64,000 nucleotides of DNA from the NCBI RefSeq assembly GCF_048128805.1, contig NC_136017.1:14842307-14906306 (forward strand), written 5' to 3'. The stretch is from Centroberyx gerrardi. Taxonomy: Eukaryota > Chordata > Actinopteri > Beryciformes > Berycidae. A model generated the notes under the pieces. The model made no database searches, had not been told where the DNA came from, and saw nothing but the letters and a program-made list of their open reading frames with translations. Numbering within the stretch: position 1 is the first letter of the stretch; every line of letters begins with the position of its first letter. Below are positions 23,945-36,500 of this stretch, in pieces. The position numbers were made by a program, and so were the translations under genes.

Positions 23945-26756
23945 TTACGACCGGAACCTGGTGTGTCAGACCAGCAGAAATCAAACCAATGACACATATG
24001 ATGTTTTCACAGATTTGGACTACATTTGAACTACACAATCCATTTTACTACAATGTAATGATGACAAAACCCTTAATGTAGCATCTTCCAGTGTCTAGCA
24101 AGATAAACACTAGAAAGGTCAAGCACTGTCAGCTGACTGCTGTTCTGAATTTTAGCATTGAAATATCTCAGCTTTCAAAATGTCCCTCCGTGACTTTTCC
24201 AAGACCTGCTTTCTATACAAACCAGTGTTATTAGATTTTCAAAATCACGCAAGGAAATAGTAGTTGTAATTATAGTTACGCCCTTCAACTGACTGCTTGT
24301 AGGCCTTCTCTCTGACCCCCAAAATCCATTGGCCTTTCTAGTGTTAATGCACCTTCAGTTACTTGAAACCACATATTGCTATACAATTTTGCCTGGGTCT
24401 GCAAACAGGACCTGAAATTAAGAGTTTGTTTGCTGTCAGAACATACAGCGAGAAAATTAGTACATGCCAAGCAAGACTAGGGACATTTTTAAAAACACTT
24501 TGGAAACTAAGTACATTTTAAAATATGCCTAGAGCTGCACTTTTGCTGCTTTTGCGTTTAATGGCAAGTGAATGTGATTTTTAGTTTGGTTGGATTTACA
24601 CATACAGAGAGAATCCCACTTTGTGACCTTATGTGGATGGAAATTATTTTTTTATTGCGGTCTAAGCAGATGGATCGTTTGGATATCAGATTTCTATGCA
24701 CCTTAAATCGAATTTGATTCTGATCTTGGGCTATGGATTTTGTGTCAGGAAGGTCAGATTTTTTTGCCATTTAATATCTGCCAATAAAAAACGGTGCTGT
24801 CCCCTGTCATCATGAACAAATAGAGCCACTCCCATTCAAGGATAGTCATGTGGTAAATCTACAGTTGAATATGTAACATTAGGTACAGATATTGATATTC
24901 TTACAAATCTCTAACAATCTGCCCAATATGTCAGTTTAAGCCTAGTATTATTCAGATTTGCATAAGTGATGTCAGACAGGTATAAAGGAATACTCGTCAG
25001 CTGTGACTTGGTGTCCATAATTCACTGAGGAAATGTTGTTAGGATCATGGTTTGGGAATGTCACCCTTCCAACAAAATAGTTGTCAGAAGACATTTTTTT
25101 CTCCCAGTGAGCCAGTCTTGTTGGAAAGGTGACTGCAGACGTGGAAAGGCCTTCTGAGCAGCCTGAAGCAGCCTGGGTGAGTCTGGATGCTTCTGAGTCA
25201 TTTATAAGTCATTACTTATAAATCACACTCTGTTCTGTTCATTTATCCTTTAATACCAACTAAAGCATGTTTCTCTGGGTCACTGGACTTTGTGTACAGC
25301 ACAAAGGCTAATGATTAGTGGATCGTACAGCAGTGTCATCACATAAAATAATCTGTGTATTGCCTATTGACCAAATCCAACAATTAATTTGTTTTAAATT
25401 ACAAATGTTACAAAAAGTCAGCTGCTAGCTTTATTTTTTATTAGTCTGGTTTACCTTTATTAATGCATTAAACTTCAGTGGGCGGACATTGGACCACAAA
25501 AATTTTGGTTCTTTGGCTCTGCCCACAAAGGTTTAACTCAACCAATGAGATTATTTCTGCCTCTGAAAACTGTTTCTATAACTAAAACTCTAATCTTCTA
25601 TTTGAACATGCCCCTGTTTGGACATTCAAATCTGGTTTGTACCACATATTAAGTGTGTGGTATGAACAGCCTCACCGTATTATGGGACATAATCAGAAGA
25701 TCAGGTTTTGTCACTTGGCCTGCAGTGTAAATGCAGCCCCAGTACTTTTTAACTATGCATAGATCTGCACTTTGCGTTTGCTTTTTCACCAAGTGAATGT
25801 ATGAGATTATGAATAGCTTTAAGATATCTAAACCAACTTAGCTCATGTAATAAATAATACTATCACAAATATAAAAATCATTCAGGACCATCACTTCATA
25901 TCATGTTAATTAGCAGCTTACTTAAGGGAATGTATCATATCTAAGATTGTACTCACATAGAGTCGTGTTGATTAAATTCATCATCTGATTATTCAACAAG
26001 GCAAATGGAAATACTTAAAAATGTACTTAAAAACCTCAATCTGTGCTTTTTTGTGAAGTATTTACTGATGTCGGTTTGCTGTTTGCCAAGTGTTATTTTA
26101 AAGTGTTAATAATGGATGTCAGTGGTATATGAATATCATTGTTAAACTTTTCTTGCAGTAGTGAGCTTTTGCTCTGACAATATCCGGTCATAAATGATGA
26201 ATAAGGTTTCTACTGCTGATGATAGTGAGGTCACTGTTCAGTCAGAAGACCCTTTCTGTTCAATGTCTTTTTCTATCTTTTAAAGGATGTATCAGACGCT
26301 TCTTTAGTAAGCACTTGCAGTAACATTACGCTCCTTATTTTCTACTGTTGCCAACAATGTAGTTTCCCTTTTTCACAAACGCCTGTATCCATTTGAATTA
26401 TCATATCCATCATATATGTTTCTACTGTGTAAATAAGATGAACTTTATTGATCCCCAAGGGGAAAATGGGTACATTCTTAGTGTTGCATCATGTTTTTCA
26501 AGCTTCTATTTTATGCAGCTCAAACCTTTGTTTCAATAGGCTAACAGGACTGTTGCTTTCTTACATTTTCTATGCCTCCTTTCTACCATGTATTCATACG
26601 CTGTGTTAATAATTAAGCCTAAAACTCTGCGTTTGCAAATAAAATGACCCATGAGTGAAATCTGGACAATGTGCGATATGGTTATTAGGTGAGGTTTGTG
26701 GTTATTGTAACACCTAGAGACCAAGAGCTCAACACGCCGTTAGAAAGGTGATCTTT
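23945..26756. other. Region between arhgap20 and fdx1: arhgap20 3' UTR then intergenic
   Basis: No coding signal. Holds the arhgap20 3' UTR, a copy of the GGTTTAAC dispersed repeat (25480-25600) and, at about 26430-26475, a GAACTTTATTGATCCCCAAG motif that is typical of the 3' end of fish LINEs. Otherwise AT-rich and unassigned. Confidence 0.5.
24783..24788 (+). terminator. arhgap20: Candidate polyadenylation signal of arhgap20
   Basis: AATAAA lies 840 nt downstream of the arhgap20 stop codon in AT-rich sequence. It is the first canonical signal I see after the stop; a longer 3' UTR is possible. Confidence 0.45.
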
Positions 26757-26762
26757 TTTATT
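26757..26762 (-). terminator. fdx1: Candidate polyadenylation signal of fdx1
   Basis: AATAAA on the - strand is the first canonical signal I see downstream of the fdx1 stop, implying a 3' UTR of about 1.7 kb. Inferred from the motif alone. Confidence 0.35.
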
Positions 26763-28470
26763 ACATTATTTCTCACTCTATACACAGGTGTGCGTATGTT
26801 AGGTATGTACAATCACATGAAGACGAAATTATTTGGGTACATGAAAGAGTTGATCAAACTAACAACAGTAGGAGTTTACATATTTCATGGAATAGAATAA
26901 AATAAAACATGTTGGTGGATGTCAGCGTCAGCACAATCTATAAGGCAGCGTCGACAATCAGAATTACTAGTTGCGTTGGTTCACATAAACATGTTAAAGT
27001 CAGTGGATTGTATCCATAGGCTGCACTCAGTTGTCTACAAGTGTGTACCTTTTCCTTGCTTGGTGAATAATTATGGCTGCATTCACACAGAAAAAGAAGG
27101 GTCTGAATTTTATGTGATTTACTAGTTAGATGGGATAACTAATCGCCTCTCTCTTCACTCAAATCACTAATCTGACATAACATGGATTGGTGTCAGCTGT
27201 GTAAAGTACCTCACATCTTGGATTTCATCAAGAGGGGGAAAGAAATGGAGGCATAAATGGGGGCACAGGTCTTCATGTGGCCGTCTAGAGAGGGAGAAAC
27301 CACGTTGGAGCTGCTTAGACGGCCATGAGAAGGTCACATCTGTGCCACAACGGGTTTAACATCAGACTGTTTTTCTGTTCCTGTGTCAATCCAATCATAG
27401 TTACAAAGAAAGGAAAAGGAGACACTTTCACATTCTCTGGATAATCTGAATGCACACCCACAGTTGGAAGTGGACAGCAATAGCAGGCTTGACGCTGAGG
27501 GTTAATAAACGGCGTTCTTTACCAGAGCAAAAGGTCTTTCGTTTGTGTCAACTGAAGTCCACGAAGCCCCCGAAAATGATTACCTTCCATTAGTGAAGTG
27601 TGGATCGAGTATATGGAAAAAAACAGCCCAACCTTAAGAGATAAAACTGTCAAAGATAGACAGAACCCTGAATACTGTCTGGATAATAAATCACCCACTA
27701 AGTTCACAGTTACACACCACGTGAGATAAGTTTGCATTGCTAAATAACATTACATGTTTGCATAATGGAAAACTATGACACTGCTCTCCCTCCTTCCTTC
27801 CTTTGGGAAATCACTCGTCTGACATAACATGGACCGGTGTCAGATGTGTCGAGTCCCAGAAGGTCCCAGCTGAGATTTCGCAAAGGGGAGAAACCAAACG
27901 GAAGGTGTGTATTGAATGAAGTAGTGTGTGTGATACTCTGTTAGTGGTATTTTGGGGCGTAGCTTTGTCTCATCTGTTCTGTACATGCTGACTGGCTGGC
28001 TGCTGAATCCTCCAAACAACGACCACATGAATAAATAATACAGGACTGCTCCCCATTCAAGGACGGTTTAACAGGCAGGGATTCAAATGCGTTTCATGAT
28101 ATGTGGTTTCTATGGACTTCTTGCCTTGATAATCGTTATATAGTCTATAAAGTCAGTCTAAAAAGTCAGTCTATAAATCTGGCCAATGAAATATATTTCG
28201 GAAACTGAAGTGAATGGGGAGTGCAGTCCTGTATTCTTTCTTCCTGGTTATCGAGAGATGCCTCTGCTCGTCTGCGACTTGGGATTGCAAGTAAAAAAAA
28301 AAAAAAAAAAACCCAATGAGGAGAAAACAATCCTGCGGGAGCCAGTCAGAAGTGGCAGCACGGACAGATTTACACTTCCCACGGAGCCTGTGCATATGTG
28401 TCGTAACCTCAGCTCTGACCAGGCAACGCCACGCCGTCTGACGTCCTCGCCCTCAGTAGCCGGCTGCCAG

Positions 28471-30439
28471 TTAGGAGGATCCGTCGCCGCTCTGTCTGAT
28501 GTCCGCTACGCTGTCTGGGACCCGGGCCACCATGCCCTCCAGCGACTTGGTCAGACAGATCTGGCAACCCAGACGAGACCTGAGGGAGGGGAGAGGGGGA
28601 AACGGTGTGAATGTGTGGACCAAGCTGTAAAATACATTCTGCTATATTGCAAAGTGACCCATTTATCAAATTCCCTGATTTCCCCAGACAATTTATCAAA
28701 TTTTCTGACATTCCCAGTCTGGACTACACCTCTTTAATTCCATGATATTCCAGGAATTCCATGACAGATGTGAACCCTGTACTGTATATGTTTTTGGCTG
28801 GACCGCAACAGCGGGGCCAGCCCTATAAACGCGAATGTCTGTCACTCATTGACTGAGTGACTGAGTGACTGAGTGACTGACTGACTGAGTGACTGAGTGA
28901 CTGAGTGACTGAGTGACTGACTGACTGACTGACTGATGAAGTTACACCATTGGTCGGCCGTGGCACGTGGCACATCATAGGCTCACAGAACCAGAAATTT
29001 AAGTTTTGTTTTCTCCGCCATCTTGTTTCTCTGCTGAGATGGGAGCCTGTTTCTCCCACACAGTAAGCAGGCTCTGATGGGTACCAGAGCAACCGGGGCT
29101 TGGATCGGGACGATCAATGCGGGCGGCGGGTGCGGTGGAGAGGACAGCGGCGGAGAGAGGAGACGGGACATGGTCCAGCCATATACTAGGTTTTGACCTA
29201 GTCTTGTTTCCTAAGCAGCAGGATGGTTGTGGTGCTGCGGACAGGGAGGGGCTGTCATGCGTTCACACCATTGTCCCTCACTGATTAACCGATTAACTCC
29301 CCCTAATCTAATTACCTCAACAGGACTATCTAATCAGCACAATGTACTGTGGGACCACTTTCTTAAATATACGCGTGTGTGTGTGTAGCTTTCTTTCTAC
29401 TACGGACCAAAAGCCTGAGTGTAAAGTGTAACTTTAGCATTAACCTAAGCACACAGCTTACACTTTGTATTGCAAATGCTGTATATATGCTGTAAATTCA
29501 CATATTTTTTCTTCATATTCTCATATTTTTTTTATTTCTATATTTTATTTTTGTGCATATTTCTTATTTTCCATTTTGTACAACATACACATTTTTCATT
29601 CATTTCTTTGTCTCAATATGTTCTTCATAACGTACAATAAGGTCAGTATAATGTCACTAATGAATACCATAGACAATAAGAATATTATAGGAATATTATA
29701 GTGATTTTTTATTGCTGTAGCTCTGGCCCACAGAGGAAAAGGGACTGTTACGTATTTATGTGCATTTACACAGGCTTATTTACAAGTGTGTGTGTTCGTG
29801 TGTGTGTGTGTGTGTCCTCTCACGTGTCGGTGAGGCCGTAGGCCAGGTCTAGCATGTCCATCTCCTCGTCTGTGACCGGCCCCAGCTTCTTATACACGTC
29901 CTCGTCGAAGATCAGATGGCATGTGGAGCAGGCCAGCGTTCCCTCACACGCTCCTGCAGACACACACAGTTTCAACACTTGTAAACATCTCATGCATCAC
30001 ATTTACGGCATTTTCCAGACAGGCGGCCGTTCGTTGTAAATCTTATACCGTTTTCTTAGATCTACTTTAGAGAGATAAATGGGGAAAGGAGAGGAAGAGT
30101 GAAGAAGGGTGAGAGAAGGGAGGAAGAGGTGGGAAGATGGAGGGAGGTAAAGAAAGTTAGTGGGGGAAAAAAATCCACTGTTTTATACACGTTTGTGTGT
30201 TCATGTTTGCATGTGGTTGTGTGTGCGCTGCTTTAACCAAAGCTGTCACACTCAAGGTCTATGACAACATGGACTGTCTGTGCGTGTGTGTGTGTGTGTA
30301 TGTGTACCGAAGCCATCAAAGTCTAGGTCTTGGTCGATGATGACGTCTAGCAGCGAGTCTCCAGGCGACCCCTTCACTGTGACCTTCTCTCCATCTCTGT
30401 TGATGAAGTGGACCGTCACCTTATTGTCTGACCTGGGAG

Positions 30440-30534
<95 letters not shown>

Positions 30535-33500
30535 GAGTTCGGTCACAAAAATGCATTTATTTATTTAAATTGTATTTTCTTTATTAAGGCAAGACAGGAA
30601 ACAAACAGAGCCTTATATCTTGTTAAACAGCACTAACACACTAACTAACACTAAAAGATCTCAAATTGAGATATATGCCTATTATTGCAGCCCTGAATCT
30701 CTAGTATAGCAACACTGCCCTCCAGTGGTCAGAGCTGACCAGTACACTCAGTTCAGTTGAACACCACAGATAGCAGACAGTAGGCTATATGCAATTGGTT
30801 CTATATCTCACTGTGGGCAACTCAAAAAAAGTTGAAACTATACAAAGTAGTTATTGCCTTTTATAAAACAAGAATGCACTCCCACATTAGATCAGCTTTT
30901 TCATATTTTTAACTGTCAGTAAGGTAGAATCACATGGGCAGCCTTTCTTGTGGACCAGTAAAGTATTCAAACCCCTTGACATTTTCCACATTTTGTGGTG
31001 TTGCAGGCTGAATTCAAAATTGATTCAATTGAACGTTTGATCTCCAATCAAGCTGTACAGACATCTCAAGGACATTCAATTTGGAGTCACTGTAAAGGGG
31101 CTGAATGCTATTTGTAAATATAAAATCCACTTTGACATTATGGGTTATAGTGTCTAGATCAGTGTTAGAAAAATCCAATTTGAATTTAGGCTGTAATACC
31201 ACAAAGTGTGGAAAAAGGGAGTAGAAATACTTCATACAACCCCCAAAACACCAAAAACAAAACCTTGTAGAGCAGTCCAGATTAAGCTGTACAGACCAGT
31301 CCCATAGAGGACACAAAAAGACAATAGAAAACCTCAACTCCAAAAATAAAAGAAGACTAGAATCCATAGTACCTCAAAAAAAGGATAAGTACTCTACATG
31401 TCCTATATCTACCAGTTACAATAAAAAGATATTCAGATTAAAACAGACCATGACAGCATGGTTACTGTCAGATGTTAGTCACTCCCTCAATTTGAGCCAG
31501 AAATGAGTCCCAGAATTAGGCTATATCCTCTCTCCCTATCACTCTATATGTGACCCATTTTCCTCATCAATTCAATCCATTCCTTCAAAGTAAAATTACT
31601 GTGACTGGAGGATTTCCAGTGTCTGTGTTGCTCTACACCCTGTTGTTGAACAATCAGCAGCATAATCAGCAGCCAGTTGTATTCTCAACATTATACTCAG
31701 AAAATCAGCTTCAGTCTATCCAATTTACAGGGAGTCCAATAACTTGTACTGATAATCTTACATTATTTCAGCTTGTAAGCCACATTGAATAAAAGCATAA
31801 TGGATAATGGATAATAATCAGAGTTCCCCAGTTGTGAAAAGGGGAAATGTATCCACCCAGTAGGACCACATCAGTCTGTGGGAGCTTGCAAATGATCAGA
31901 TTTGCCAAACTATTTTTCAGAGGAAATTGGAAAGTTCAAATTCCCGGATGCCTCTGACCACATTGCAAAAGCCATAGAGTGGGAATGAATAGAAAGGACA
32001 CTTCCTGGTTTTTCATGGTAATCTGGTTCAGTACACTTCAGATGTCTATGATAGACATTTTGATATCATGGAAATGAACATTGTTTCCTACATGGACTAT
32101 GAATGAACTTAAATTCCTCTTGGCTGTTCAGTCAAATGATACCTCAGTGGTAACACATCAGCCTTCTGAGTCTCATGTACTGTATTAATGCTTATATGTA
32201 TTCAACATGATCAAAAGTTACATGTTAGCATCTTATTTGGCCATCTAAATTCTGGGTATATTCACATATCTTGTTGAGTTTGATTTGAAACGTTTTTTAA
32301 CATTTTCTTATCCCATCAGAACTCAAAATACTGCTCTGTTTTACTCCAGGAAAAAAACTCCCGACATTACAAGTTATGGCTGGGCATGAACTCAATATTA
32401 GCCTACCTTATATTGTCTTTCAACAGAATCATATCATGATGAAATATGATATCAAGCTATCATGGTACACACAAATTAATAATAAAAAGCAGATACTAAT
32501 TCAAATTTCACAGAATGACATTTGAAACAAATAAGGGAATATTATTTTACAACTACATACTTTTATCGTACTTTATAGTTCAATACGATGAACATCAATT
32601 TGATTATTTAATATGTGACTTTGCATATGTTAGTAGATATCAATATGAAAATAATTTCTTAGGATTATTGTGATATTTTGTCCATATCGTCCAGCCCTAT
32701 TACAAATGGCCCTATTACAAACTTTTCACAACCTTAAAATACATGTTAAACTCATATTTACCGTTATTAAAAGGTCAGGCTATAAATTGAACATAGAATG
32801 TCTTCAGTGTATTATTTTGAAGCGGCTGAACATTCCTGTCAGGAGTCATGAGGGCCATGGATGAACATTCCTCAACTACTTAGCACTGCTACAAGCTGCA
32901 GTGGAAAAGGCCACCTGCCCTCATCCTAACCATCTCCTTCAGCCACACGCTCTGATGGAGCCACTGAGTAAAGGTATTACCATGAAGAAAGTGCTGGTCC
33001 ATTATAGATAGTAAACCTACAGCCAAAATACATAGCTCTAAACCTATTCTTTACAGTGACACCAAAAGCTTCAGCACAAACACCTCCATAAGAGTTCAAT
33101 AATCACCAACATTAAGCAGTACTAGAGATCTCCTCTCAGCACTGGCATTCAAGCTTTTTTCCCCCGAATCTAATTGCAAACAGGCAAAATGAAGTAAGTG
33201 TTGCTGACTGCGGATCCCCAGAGCAGCCAGTTCTGGTGGTTGATGATTACCAAACTCCTGTGGAGGCATGTGCACCGAAAACCGAATGTTCTGACCCTAC
33301 CAAAATTAAATATCGCTTCACGCATGGAGCCAGAATAAAGGATGAGCTGGTTAAAGAAAGTTTCTGGGAGAGTCGCCCACTAGTCAACTTATAAGATGGA
33401 CATCAAAATCATCCACATGTACCTGGTAGATCATTTGCTCTGGTGCTCCCTGCTAACACTTTAGCATACACTATGTAGAGTGATAGTAGGTCACTAACAT

Positions 33501-36500
33501 TATCCAAAGTAAGAAGACTGACCTTTTAGAAATAAAAAGTTGTACGTGGTTTATATTATATGGCCTGTAGATTCATACACTTTATCATGAACTCTATGTA
33601 GCTGATGCAGGCAGGTTTATTTTTGGAACTATTTCAGGTGAACAACCACATATTCATCCGCTGTGCAGAGATTTTTAGCTGTACACAGTCCCCCATCATC
33701 CAGTACCTTCACTTCCTATGGAAGCAGGGAAACAGCATGTTATTTTTGTGTAATACTTCATGTCAATTTTACCATTCTCCTAAATAAAACTGACAGACTT
33801 ATCATTTAAGATTACTCACCATTTAGCTTAAGAGCTGCTGCAAGTTCACATTTTCTCACTTTTGAGAATGCTAGTCGCCTCGTACCACTCTGCATACTGT
33901 ATGCTAAGGAGTTTGCGTGGAGCACCTACTGGGGACACAAGGATGAGTTTGGTGTGTATGATCTCATCATTTAACAACTATGTTGACCTGTAGCCAAAAA
34001 AACCTGGTGTATTCCTTTCAGAGACCATGTTATTGACCAGTCTGCCTCTCCAGTAGGACTCCACAGAGGCAGGAGGTTTCATCAGTGCAGTAATGCTCTG
34101 TGGAAATCAGTGTCCTCTCTACTACTCAACAACAGGAGGAAAACTACAAGACACTTTTGTGGAGGGAAGCCGACTAAGTCACACCTATTAGATCCCACTG
34201 TGCACTGAAACCTGGGCCTCGCTGGGCTGAATACTGTCTGCTGTGGCTGCATTGCCCAACAACAGGCATCTACTATCCCCTTGGCTGGCTGACTGATTGT
34301 TTACGTAGATGAAGTTACACAAAGCTGTGTTGCTGTGGCTTAATTTGGCCTGTCAAATGATATATGAGCGCATACAACAGTGACACCATATTCTTTTTTC
34401 TTAAAAAAAAAGCATGCTCATTTGTGGGCCTAGGCTATGTATGATCCATATAATTGTATATAAAAAAGAAAAAAATAGCAGTTATTTGGCTGGCAAATGG
34501 CTTTCCTTTTTAAAAAACAAATATTGGTATCAGGGTTGCCACATGGCCCTGATGTAAAATGACTTTCCATAACTAAGTTGGAGCGCTTCCATTTATTTAT
34601 TTATTTATTTAAAAGGATCCCCATTAGCTGATGCCCATGGCACCACAGCTGCTTAAGTAATGCATTCTTAAATGATATTTAAATGAGGACTTGCTATTAG
34701 ATTGACGTATATAAAGGGGGCAGCTATTCCAATGATTGATGGCATTAGATTTTGGGCAAGGTAACATGATTTGGCCATCACCTGCTGTTCTAGTGAAACG
34801 ACTGTGAAAGTTACTACATTTGATAATTTGACTATGTATGAACTTGGGTTTAGTGGAATAAATGCTATTGCTGAAGAATGTGACTGTGCTTAAGGCAAGC
34901 CTTTTCTCTACTGGTAACCATAAGAGTTTATGATGCATGCTGTCTGTGTTCGTTCTTATGGGGCAATGTAAGACTAGTCTGGCAGCTCTGTTCTGGGCAA
35001 TTTGTAGTTTCCTCAGTACACTTTTTGATGCAGATGACCATACAGGTGAGCAATATTCCAGGTGGCTTAAAATTAAAGATTTAACTACTTGCCCCAGAAT
35101 GTGTGTTGGAACATAAGGAAGGCATTTTCTTGCCATGGAGATGCTGTTGCCAATTTTCCTAACAGTCGTGTCAATGTGTTCTACCCATGACAGTCGACTA
35201 TCTATTATTACACCCAGTAATTTAACCTTATCCACCTGTTGTATAGGTTCACCAGACAAGTACAGACTCAGTGTAGGCATAGATGACAGTTTATAACTAG
35301 ATCCCAGAATAATGGATTTGGTCTTTGAGATGTTTAGTACTAACTTATTTACTTTTATCCAATCAAAGACCAAATTTAACTCGAAAGATAAAACTTTTTC
35401 TAGCTCTCCACTAGTATTTGCTGCATAATACAGTGTAGAATCGTCGGTGTACATTTATATACTTGCTTTTCGCAAAACAGATGGCAGGTCATTTGTAAAG
35501 ATGGAATACAGGAGTGGTCCAAGACAGCTACCCTGTGGCAGGCCACAGTCTAGCCCTTTACAGTTAGACATGCTGCCATTGTAATACACCCTTTGTGTTC
35601 TGCATGAAAGGTAACTCTTCATAAATGAGATGGCACTAGGTCTAAATCCATAGCATTTTAGTTTACCAATTAAAAGATCATGATCTATAACATCAAATGC
35701 CACACTAAAATCCAGTAACACTGCACCTGTCATCTTAGAGTTATCCATCTCCTTTAACCAGTCGTCTGTCATTTGTGTAAAGGGCGGAACAAGTAGAGTA
35801 GTTGTGTCTATAAGCGTGTTGAAATCTTGTATTTAAACCATTACAGTAAAAGTAATCTTGTATTTGCGAATGGACTATTCTCTCTATCAGTTTACTGAGT
35901 ACTGGGAGAATAGTGATGGGTCTGCTGTTCTGCCCAGTAAATGTTAATCTGCCATCTTTAGGTAAGGGAATTATTTTGCCCTCTTTCCAGATACTAGGAT
36001 ATATACCATCCATTAGACATTTATTTAATATATGAGATATGGGACCAGAAATGTAGTCAGCTGCAAAACATAGTACCTTACTGTCCAGCGTGTCATGACC
36101 TAAACATTTTATTCCTTCTTTATCTAATACAATGAATGTGCGAAACAAGTTGTAAAATACATTTGGGTGTATGTAAATTGATCCATTTGTAAAATTCCCT
36201 GGCTTCATCTGAGAGTTTATCAAATTCCCTGATTTTCCCCGTCTGGAATACAACACAAAATTCCATAACATTCCAGAAAACCCATGACGAGTGTAAACCT
36301 GTGAACCCCATGGTTCTATGGTGAACCGTGTGATATCAGCTTTCAAAAATCCACAAGTTATCAACCTCTACTACAAATTCTACACTGCTGTTTCAAAGGC
36401 AAGAACATACAAAGACAAGGCAATGACAGCATGTCACGAACTGAATTAAACTTTGATAGAGTCCAACCGATGTTGTTTTGAAGATGATTACTGGACAGAG

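Noticed and set aside
28823..29171. Frames with [10 protein letters not shown] repeats
   Set aside because: Translated GACT minisatellite in fdx1 intron 3.
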